From Prevotella sp. (GTDB lineage: Bacteria; Bacteroidota; Bacteroidia; Bacteroidales; Bacteroidaceae), in the NCBI GenBank assembly GCA_017557405.1, contig JAFYYV010000030.1, forward strand, positions 1-49,332: a stretch of 49,332 bases of DNA, in the 5' to 3' direction. The number at the start of each line of letters is the position of its first letter. Within the stretch, counting starts at the first letter, position 1. The notes below the pieces were generated by a model that worked only from the letters and a program-made list of their open reading frames with translations, ran no database searches and was not told the DNA's origin. The position numbers were made by a program, and so were the translations under genes. Shown in pieces: positions 27,805 to 34,500 of this stretch.

Positions 27805-28006
27805 TCGCTTTCTGCTTTCTACTTATATATTACCACGTTTCCGGAAAATGTATAATCTCGCCCTCATTTTTTTGAGGCATCGACATTATCTTTGGTCTTG
27901 ATTCACAAAAATAGCTGGTTTTTGCGACAATTCCAAATAATCGGCCGAAAAATGTCGTATAGGTGCAAATACAAATGCCTTGTAGAGAAGAAAGTAATCG
28001 CGGCCG

Positions 28007-28172
28007 TCTCAAATCTCAAATCTCAATTAAAAATAAAAGGCAACATTCACATCCCGAATTCCTCCTATAATGCTTATAACTTATTAATAATCAATAATAT
28101 ATATAATATATATAATAAAAAAGAGTAGTTGTGGGGTACCTTTAAAAAATAACTGAGATTTGAGATTTGAGA
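28007..28172. repeat. 22-bp inverted repeat built of TCTCAAA heptamers
   Basis: The arms 28007-28028 and 28151-28172 are reverse complements with one mismatch. Each is made of three TCTCAAA-type heptamers. The 122-bp interior is strongly AT-rich and includes runs of alternating AT near 28096-28120. It could fold into a long hairpin, or mark a miniature element; no target-site duplication was identified. Confidence 0.65.
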
Positions 28173-28696
28173 TTGAGAATAACATATAGCAACCTTTAAT
28201 CGTTGATAATCAATGAGTTACGTTTTTCCAATAGCACCACTTTGCCTATAACAGACCTGTAAAAGGGACTAAATGAGGCTATTTTCTCCCCTAAAAGGCC
28301 TCAAAATACGTGCTTGAGACGCTTGTTTCGATGTATTTCCCTACACTTTGAGCATATTTATGCGATTTTGAAATTCAACATTCTGCTCGCATTTGGAGGT
28401 GTTTTGTGCACAAATGGCAGTCTCGTTGCGGAAAATGGAGGTTAAAAATGCCGCTTTTCACTATTAATTGAGATAATTGTGAGACCATTTTGTAACCTTA
28501 ATGAGACGGAGATGTTGGTAAATAGCACCTCTCAAGCTCAAACGCTTCTTTTGTAAAGAAAATTATAAAATTTGGTGCCACGAGAAGGCCAACGTTTTGA
28601 AAAAATTCTTCCTCGTGGGCAAATACGCGAGTTTTGAGCATTCTTGGAAATCGTTGATAATCAGCTGTTTCTGTTTTCTTTACATTTTATAGCGTT

Positions 28697-28850
28697 GTCA
28701 AAGCTATGCAATGAGGTGGTCAAATGTATGGAATGAGCTTGTCATAGCTATGCTTTGAGGGCGTCAGATGCCACATGTAAGCGGGTCAAAACATATCTTT
28801 GAGCGCCTTAGATGCCACATGTGACAATTTCAAGTGTGGAAAATGAGGAA
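28697..28850. repeat. Seven imperfect 22-bp tandem repeats
   Basis: Units start at 28697, 28719, 28741, 28763, 28785, 28807 and 28829, exactly 22 bp apart. The first five begin GTCA, and most end with a TGAG-like block at positions 16-19. Units 4 and 6 share AGATGCCACATGT. Many units are themselves weak dyads (TCAAAxxxATxxxTTTGA). The 22-bp period is not a codon multiple and equals about two helical turns, which suits a protein-binding array better than a coding sequence or CRISPR. Confidence 0.75.
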
Positions 28851-28894
28851 ATTGGAGCGAAAAAGTCGTTTTCTTACTCCATTTTCTTCTCTAG

Positions 28895-29014
28895 ATTGAA
28901 CGGAAAAGTCAACAAGATTTTGTAAATATAAATACCAAGATTTACAATTCATTACTAAAAAAGACTATCGAACTGTTCGATGACCTTATGGAAGCGGGAA
29001 CACGGCTGGAATAA
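28895..29014 (+). pseudogene. Possible 3' remnant of a gene
   Basis: A frame open from 28895 to the TAA at 29012-29014 has no start codon upstream of its interior ATG. It translates to a protein-like, helical end (KKTIELFDDLMEAGTRLE). It may be the last 39 codons of a gene whose front was lost. No family can be named. Confidence 0.25.
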
Positions 29015-29022
29015 TACAGAAA

Positions 29023-29058
29023 ATACAAAGGCACCGCCTTCGGGCAGTGCCTTTGTAT
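29023..29058. terminator. Terminator of the surface-protein operon
   Basis: ATACAAAGGCAC (29023-29034) pairs perfectly with GTGCCTTTGTAT (29047-29058) around CGCCTTCGGGCA. It lies 28 bp past the stop of the minus-strand repeat protein. Confidence 0.8.
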
Positions 29059-29086
29059 AAGGAGTCACAACATGAATCGACAAATC

Positions 29087-30778
29087 TTATTTTATTACCA
29101 CTTTCTTTCCGTTGATGATATAGACGCCTCGTGTCGGGTTCTCCACCTTCTGTCCCTGCAGGTTGTAGATGGTACCGTCGAGATTGCGGTCAACGCGATT
29201 GTCGTCAACAGGAATTCCGTCGAGTCCAGTCACGGTTTCGTCTTCCCAGATGATGCCGATGATATTGAATCCTTCGGTTTCTGAGGTGAGCAACGGCAGG
29301 TAAGCGCCGTTCGCTGGCATCATAACCGGCTCGTCCTCATCGAGAATCTTGGTGAACTTTCCGTCATTCATCATGTAGTTGGTGTAAAGGCCGTCGGTAG
29401 CGTTGATTTCTACAGGCTCCACTACTGGCACCAGTTTGTTGTCCTCGTCAGTAGCGCCAGGCTCAGAGGTGTAGCGCAACCGATAGGTCTCGCCTGGCGT
29501 TCCCTTGAGCAACACACCCGTGTTCTGGTCAATCACATTACCGTCAATGCTGGAAATCTTTATCGCCAACCCCTCATCCACTTCCTGGAGGAAGGTGCAG
29601 AAGTGTGCCTGCAGACCGTCGGGCAACGTCAGGTTGACTTCAGCCGAGAATACGCCCACTCCCGATTCGGGAACGGTGTAACTATAGAAGCTACGGCTCT
29701 CGAAGGTCACTGAGTGTGCATCGCTCCACATCCCCCTGGAGTCGCCACACCGCCACCACAGGGTGTGAGTGCCTGCCTCCACGTCGCTAATGTCGATGTC
29801 CATCGTACCCGTTGCCGATTCAAGCGAACCTGTAAAGATATCATCCGTATTTTCGTCGAACCAATACATATAGCGTGTGATGGCGATTTCTTCCATTACG
29901 TCATCATCTTTCACGATGAAGTATTTGGCCACCTGAGAGCTCCACACTCCAGTGTTGTCCTGCACGCGAACCGTGAGCGAATGGAGTCCTGGCTTCAACG
30001 TGGAGATGGGGATTTGTGAGGGCTGATTTTCTGATGAGACAATGGCATCCAACTTGCCATCTATCCAATATTGATGGAGCACGATTTCCTTATCACCCGC
30101 ATCCGAATCGCCGTAAGGCACGATGAAGTATTTGGCCACCTGAGAGCTCCACACTCCAGTGTTGTCCTTCACGCGAACCGTGAACGAGTGCAGGCCCGGT
30201 TTCAGCGTCTTGATATCGATGATGTCAGGCTGTTTTTCCTGTGTCACCCTTGCCTCTATCTTGCCGTCAATCCAGTACTGGTGTTCTTTGATTGTCTTGC
30301 TGGTAACATCGGTGGAACCAAACGGAACGATGAAATACTTGGCCACCTGCGAACTCCACAAACCTGCTTTGTCTTGCACACGCACGGTCAGCGAATGGAG
30401 TCCTGGCTTCAGGTCTCCGATAACGATGGCAGAGGGTTGCGAGGTAGAAGTGACTGCCGCCTGCAAATCTCCGTCAATCCAGTACTGATGCTGGTTTATC
30501 TCATTTTCGTCTACACCGTTGTCCGCAAATGGCTTGATAAAATATTTGGCTACTTGAGAGCTCCACAAACCCTCGGAGTCCTGAACACGGACGGTCAGCG
30601 AATGGAGTCCTGGGGGCAGATCCCCGATGCTGATACTAGTGGGCGACTCCGCCAAGGTTTGTGCATCAGTTATATTGCCGTCAATCCAATACTGGCGTTC
30701 GGCAATGGTCTTTTGTGCTGTAGCAGCGGTGCTTATAAAGGATGCCGCCACTATCAGCAGATATCTTATTCTTTTCAT
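29087..30778 (-). CDS. Surface protein with 69-residue tandem repeats and secretion tail
   Basis: The 563-aa product has a signal peptide (to about residue 21). Four near-identical units of 69 residues follow, each with QYWIDG, GLHSLTVRVQDxxGxWSSQ and VAKYFI; a fifth is diverged (GTHTLWWRCGDSRGMWSD). The C-terminus ends in YNLQGQKVENPTRGVYIING and then KKVVIK, a Bacteroidetes secretion-sorting tail. At DNA level the units repeat every 207 bp exactly, so recombination could change their number. The repeats look like beta-sandwich (Ig-like) adhesion modules; ligand and role are unknown. It is the last gene of a three-gene operon. Confidence 0.85.
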   Translation of the reverse strand: MKRIRYLLIVAASFISTAATAQKTIAERQYWIDGNITDAQTLAESPTSISIGDLPPGLHSLTVRVQDSEGLWSSQVAKYFIKPFADNGVDENEINQHQYWIDGDLQAAVTSTSQPSAIVIGDLKPGLHSLTVRVQDKAGLWSSQVAKYFIVPFGSTDVTSKTIKEHQYWIDGKIEARVTQEKQPDIIDIKTLKPGLHSFTVRVKDNTGVWSSQVAKYFIVPYGDSDAGDKEIVLHQYWIDGKLDAIVSSENQPSQIPISTLKPGLHSLTVRVQDNTGVWSSQVAKYFIVKDDDVMEEIAITRYMYWFDENTDDIFTGSLESATGTMDIDISDVEAGTHTLWWRCGDSRGMWSDAHSVTFESRSFYSYTVPESGVGVFSAEVNLTLPDGLQAHFCTFLQEVDEGLAIKISSIDGNVIDQNTGVLLKGTPGETYRLRYTSEPGATDEDNKLVPVVEPVEINATDGLYTNYMMNDGKFTKILDEDEPVMMPANGAYLPLLTSETEGFNIIGIIWEDETVTGLDGIPVDDNRVDRNLDGTIYNLQGQKVENPTRGVYIINGKKVVIK

Positions 30779-30784
30779 AGGCTT

Positions 30785-31819
30785 TTAATCTGTTGGAGGA
30801 TTAGTGCTTCCTACTCCTGCATCGTAGTTCACTTTTAGATCGGTACCTTCAACCGTGGCGTCCAAGTTCTTCACGTAAGGTATGGCTGGTATTTTCACCC
30901 AATCATTAATTCCAACAGGCTTATTGTCACTACCCACGTATTCGCTTTGGCTTTCTTCGGTAAGAGCAAATGTGCGTTCTGTTGAATAGGTAACCCCAGT
31001 TCCACCATCAGAGAAAATGCTATTCACATCCACACTAAACCAATTGTTTTCCGAAAGGACATTCGCATTCAGTCCATCTTTTACGAAAACACAATATTTT
31101 GCAGTTGCACCAGCTGTGATAATATCTGTAGTACCACCCGAGTGAGTTATTATACTATTGGTATATGTAGCCCTTGAGTGAGAATAGTCGTTCCAGTTAT
31201 AAGAATATGAATATGTCAGGATACAATGGTCGAATATGACAAGACTTCCTACCTTGACATTAGTCACGCGACCTGTCAAATAGCAGTTGGTGAAAGTAAG
31301 GCCAGTTATATCATAGTTTCCACAACTCACAGCATCACCATAACACTGAGTCACAATAATATTCTTGGCGTTGTTTCCACTCACATTAAAACCGTTAAAA
31401 CGCGACTTCCTTACAATCATTCCATCGGTTTGCCTAACATTGATAGTACTATTCACATAAACGCCCTCTATTACAATGTTATGTAGACTGGTCTCATCAT
31501 CGCCTGTCTGAAAGTCAAGGCCTCCAATAGTAGTGGGTAACACACCGTCCTCATATTTTTCCCATCCTATTCCATGGATAGTAATGCTTTTTTTAATAGT
31601 CCCAGGACTATTGAAAACACCCGATGATAGGGTTATCACACTGCCATCCTCTGCTGCGTTGCAAGCACTCTTGAGGGCATCCTGTCCATAATAAACCGTC
31701 GTTTTGCCTTCTGGTGTGCCGTCATCAGTCTGCAAGATTGCACTGATTTGGTCTGTACTTTGAGCCCCAACCACAAGTGTGCAACAGAGTGCTATGAATG
31801 ATAATAGAATCTTTTTCAT
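30785..31819 (-). CDS. Secreted beta-helix protein, paralogue 1
   Basis: The 344-aa protein has a signal peptide (MKKILLSFIALCCTLVVGAQ). It then opens like a pectate-lyase-type parallel beta-helix (QDALKSACNAAEDGSVITLS, then short regular strands such as IVIEGVYVNSTINV, GLTFTNCYLTGRV). The C-terminus is a short fibronectin-like strand pattern (VKNLDATVEGTDLKVNYDAG). No catalytic carbohydrate-lyase residues could be assigned, so it may be structural or glycan-binding. It is a diverged copy of the next gene upstream, 37 bp away, and stops 6 bp before the repeat protein gene. Confidence 0.8.
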   Translation of the reverse strand: MKKILLSFIALCCTLVVGAQSTDQISAILQTDDGTPEGKTTVYYGQDALKSACNAAEDGSVITLSSGVFNSPGTIKKSITIHGIGWEKYEDGVLPTTIGGLDFQTGDDETSLHNIVIEGVYVNSTINVRQTDGMIVRKSRFNGFNVSGNNAKNIIVTQCYGDAVSCGNYDITGLTFTNCYLTGRVTNVKVGSLVIFDHCILTYSYSYNWNDYSHSRATYTNSIITHSGGTTDIITAGATAKYCVFVKDGLNANVLSENNWFSVDVNSIFSDGGTGVTYSTERTFALTEESQSEYVGSDNKPVGINDWVKIPAIPYVKNLDATVEGTDLKVNYDAGVGSTNPPTD

Positions 31820-31856
31820 GATTATTGTAGTTTTTATATTATTCTTATTAAACTTC

Positions 31857-32840
31857 TTATCTTACTTCTGCATCATAATCAACGTCAAGGTTGGTACCAT
31901 CGACTTTTGCTTTCAAGTTCTTCACCACAGGTGTAGATGGCAGCTTGTTCCAAGGATAGTTGCCGCCATAAACACCCACCTGAGTACCGTCGTTGCCGAT
32001 ATATGTTTCGGGGTCTTTCAGCATGAAGGTGCGCGAAGAGGTATAATTGCAGTTAGCTGCATCCTCAAAGACATTCGCTGCGGCTACACCTACCCAGTTG
32101 TGTAAGCTACTACCACCTTCTGTGAAATTCGGAACTATAAGACAGTAGTTAAAAGTTTGATGCCCTCGATAATTTAAATAACTTGCATCAATAATGCAGT
32201 TGGTACAATTGAAGCGAGCATTACCCCCATCAAAACCGTAACCGTCTGTAATGATACAATGATTAAGCAGGATATGGCTTTCATCATTGAGAACATTGAT
32301 ACTTCGCCCACGGACATAACTGTTTTGCACATAGAGATCATGCCCTCCGTTAATGGCGTAACGGATATACGACTGCGTTACCACGCAACGGGTGGCTGCG
32401 GCTTGGAAAGTGAGTACGTTTACGCTACTCTTTGTCAGTGAGAATCCATCTACAGCCGATTTTACCGTGATGTCACCATTTACATAGACACCTTCTAAAG
32501 ATATACTATGAGGACCAGTTATCTCTGCAGGAAGATTAACATTGAAACCACCATTGATATTAGTCAACGCAACATCGTTGTCGGCATCTGTCTCGAAACC
32601 GGCACCAAAGATTTTCACGTCTTTGGTAATATCAATAGCATTGAAAAGACCAGAGGACAGCGTGATTACTCCGCCCGAATTCGGTGCTGCTGCGATAGCG
32701 CTCTTCAGCGCACTGGCGCCATAAAAAACCTGTGGTGTCTGGTCTTCGACTTGCAATATAGCACTGATTTGGTCGGTCTGTTGCGCCCCTGCCGCCATTG
32801 TGCAGCAGAGCGCAATGATTGAAAGTAGGATCTTTTTCAT
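31857..32840 (-). CDS. Secreted beta-helix protein, paralogue 2
   Basis: The 327-aa protein shares the signal peptide, the TDQISAILQ start, the ALKSAIAAAPNSGGVITLSS entry to the beta-helix and the VKNLKAKVDGTNLDVDYDAE end with its neighbour. Cysteine-containing turns (NCIIDAS, LNHCIITDGYGF) recur through the helix. It is the first gene of the operon and has a well-formed promoter at 32893-32923. Function is unknown; a surface or extracellular location is inferred from the signal peptide. Confidence 0.8.
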   Translation of the reverse strand: MKKILLSIIALCCTMAAGAQQTDQISAILQVEDQTPQVFYGASALKSAIAAAPNSGGVITLSSGLFNAIDITKDVKIFGAGFETDADNDVALTNINGGFNVNLPAEITGPHSISLEGVYVNGDITVKSAVDGFSLTKSSVNVLTFQAAATRCVVTQSYIRYAINGGHDLYVQNSYVRGRSINVLNDESHILLNHCIITDGYGFDGGNARFNCTNCIIDASYLNYRGHQTFNYCLIVPNFTEGGSSLHNWVGVAAANVFEDAANCNYTSSRTFMLKDPETYIGNDGTQVGVYGGNYPWNKLPSTPVVKNLKAKVDGTNLDVDYDAEVR

Positions 32841-32892
32841 TTGATTAGATATTTGTTATTATTGCTTGATAAAAAATATTAGATTATGTGCA

Positions 32893-32923
32893 CAAAGATA
32901 ATAAAAAGGATAATGAGTTCAAA
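32893..32923 (-). promoter_or_regulatory. Promoter of the surface-protein operon
   Basis: On the minus strand TTTG (32923-32920), a 19-nt spacer and TATCTTTG (32900-32893) match the Bacteroidetes promoter exactly. The leader to the ATG at 32840 is about 47 nt. Confidence 0.75.
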
Positions 32924-33038
32924 AGACAAGTAGGAAAAGGTTGTGCCATATCATACATGGGGTGTGCCATATCGTACATTTAACGTTTGTTAGGAAAATT
33001 CAAAGGTTTTAGAGGCTCTTTTCAGCAACGTGTTATCG

Positions 33039-33127
33039 TATCTTTGATTATCTTTGCAGAAAAACTGACGCTCGACAAAACAAATTAAAGTTTTATTTGT
33101 TTTTGTGCTCGGTTAATCGTATCTTTG
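33039..33127 (+). promoter_or_regulatory. Three TATCTTTG -7 boxes before the AraC-type gene
   Basis: Identical TATCTTTG boxes lie at 33039-33046, 33049-33056 and 33120-33127. The last has TTTG 20 nt upstream, and its predicted start falls within a few bases of the ATG at 33132, so it may make a nearly leaderless mRNA. The upstream pair would give leaders of about 70-90 nt. Confidence 0.55.
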
Positions 33128-33131
33128 TGCC

Positions 33132-34265
33132 ATGACTCATCTGATAGTATCTTTCCTGCCGCTGGCAGTATGCGCTTTCTGGTCGGTTGCCATTGCCACA
33201 CACCTCTGGGAACAAGGCAACCGTGCAGCCCTCCGCCAATTGTTGCTGTGGACCGTTACAGCCACACTGCTCTACGGGGGACATTTCGTCTTCTTTAACC
33301 GGATGACGAGTCTGATACCTGTAAGTGATACAGTTTATGTGGTATGCAACCTTTTGGTCTATCCACTCTATCTATATTATCTCACCATGCTCACTATGGG
33401 AACGGTAAGCAACCGCCAGCGGTGGTTGACGATGCTGCCACCCATAATTATCGGCATCGTAGTGGCTATAATCTATACCATGATGAGTGGGGACGAATGC
33501 CATCAATTCGTTGACACTTATTTATATAAAAACTCTTTGCAGGGACTTTCGGGACTGGCCATGGCGCAAGCTGTGGTCCATCATCTAGCGAAAGGGCTCT
33601 TTGCCATAGGTGTGCTGACCGTACTGTTTCTAGGCATCCGCCGTATACACCGCTACAACAGACTAATCGACTCCATTTATGCCGACAACGACGACAAGCG
33701 GCTCTATGGCATCACCACTATATTAATCCTGATGGTTCTCACAGGCATTCTGTCGTTTGCGGTGAATGCAGTCGGACGCTTTGTGTTTCTTTCCTCCGAA
33801 ATACCTTTTGCTGTGCTTGCATGCTTCTTCAGCTGTTTGCTCTACATGCTCTGCTACCGAGGATTCGTACAGCAATTCTCTTTTGCGGATATCGCGCGCG
33901 AAGAGTGCGAAGATACGATGGAGGTTGCTCCACAAGAAGGTTATTCGCACCTATTGCAAAAGATTGACGATGAAAAACTCTACCTGCAACCAGGGCTTAC
34001 ACTGGCTGAACTGGCCCAGATGTTGGGTACCAACCGCACCATGCTCTCAAAGATGGTGAACGAGGAAACGGGAATGCCATTTGCAGAGTTCATCAACCGC
34101 AAGCGCATCGCCTACATAAAAAGGCTGGAAAAAGAACATCCCGAGTTACGGAAAGAGGAACTAGCTAAGCACGCTGGCTACACATCGATGCGCTCCTTTT
34201 ACCGCAACTACCATCTCTACAGCGACACTTCTGGTCACATGTTTGACGCTTCCATTGCTGAATGA
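33132..34265 (+). CDS. Membrane-bound AraC-family transcriptional regulator
   Basis: The 377-aa protein has six to seven hydrophobic helices in its first 240 residues (such as LIVSFLPLAVCAFWSVAIAT, IIIGIVVAIIYTMM). A C-terminal AraC/XylS DNA-binding domain follows: LTLAELAQMLGTNRTMLSKM, then GMPFAEFINRKRIAYIKRL and a second helix-turn-helix with HAGYTSMRSFYRNY. Such seven-helix AraC proteins are common in Bacteroidetes and may sense a membrane or periplasmic signal. It lies next to the surface-protein operon (divergent) and the thiamine locus; either could be a target. Confidence 0.88.
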   Translation: MTHLIVSFLPLAVCAFWSVAIATHLWEQGNRAALRQLLLWTVTATLLYGGHFVFFNRMTSLIPVSDTVYVVCNLLVYPLYLYYLTMLTMGTVSNRQRWLTMLPPIIIGIVVAIIYTMMSGDECHQFVDTYLYKNSLQGLSGLAMAQAVVHHLAKGLFAIGVLTVLFLGIRRIHRYNRLIDSIYADNDDKRLYGITTILILMVLTGILSFAVNAVGRFVFLSSEIPFAVLACFFSCLLYMLCYRGFVQQFSFADIAREECEDTMEVAPQEGYSHLLQKIDDEKLYLQPGLTLAELAQMLGTNRTMLSKMVNEETGMPFAEFINRKRIAYIKRLEKEHPELRKEELAKHAGYTSMRSFYRNYHLYSDTSGHMFDASIAE

Positions 34266-34319
34266 TATGCTGAATGGATAAAAAACAGTGTTTTGCTTGG
34301 TTATTCGGACAAATTGCAC

Positions 34320-34327
34320 TACCTTTG
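34320..34327 (+). promoter_or_regulatory. Promoter -7 box of the thiamine locus
   Basis: TACCTTTG matches TAnnTTTG, with TTGG 19 nt upstream. The transcript would begin near 34333, about 20 nt before the TPP riboswitch. Confidence 0.6.
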
Positions 34328-34353
34328 TCCCCCGATTCACAGAATGTGAATTA

Positions 34354-34442
34354 AGGGGTGCTGCTCCCTGCCCTTTTGGAAGCAGGAAGACGGCTGAGAT
34401 GATACCCTCTGACCTGATCGGGATAATGCCCGCGTAGGGAAA
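34354..34442 (+). promoter_or_regulatory. TPP riboswitch (THI element)
   Basis: The conserved core is present in order: GGGGTGC (34355-34361), GGCTGAGATGATACCC (34392-34407), ACCTGATC (34412-34419), GGATAATGCC and GCGTAGGGAA (to about 34442). These are the thiamine pyrophosphate sensing helices. It controls the TonB receptor and probably PnuT downstream, repressing them when thiamine pyrophosphate is plentiful. Confidence 0.96.
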
Positions 34443-34500
34443 AGTTTTTGTTTCACTCTCCCCTTATTCGTATTTATTTAATATTAATAAGGTATTCAAC

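Larger units (their letters stand above)
27805..29086. other. 1.28-kb non-coding region rich in repeats
   Basis: No convincing gene was found between the sigma factor and the surface-protein operon. The stretch is AT-rich and holds a 22-bp inverted repeat (28007-28028 with 28151-28172) and a 15-bp direct repeat AATCGTTGATAATCA (28198-28212 and 28649-28663). It also holds a seven-unit 22-bp tandem array (28697-28850), a possible gene remnant (28895-29014) and a terminator (29023-29058). TATCTTTG at 27887-27894 reads to the right but has no matching gene. Confidence 0.7.

Noticed and set aside
27892-28128. 78-codon plus-strand frame after a TATCTTTG box
   Set aside because: It runs through one inverted-repeat arm and the alternating AT tract, has Asn/Ile/Tyr-rich composition, and lacks a matching -33 element.
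28697-28850. CRISPR array
   Set aside because: The units are contiguous with no spacers and too divergent, and no cas genes are present.
27805-29086. tRNA, rRNA or insertion sequence in the large gap
   Set aside because: No cloverleaf, ribosomal sequence or transposase frame could be recognised.
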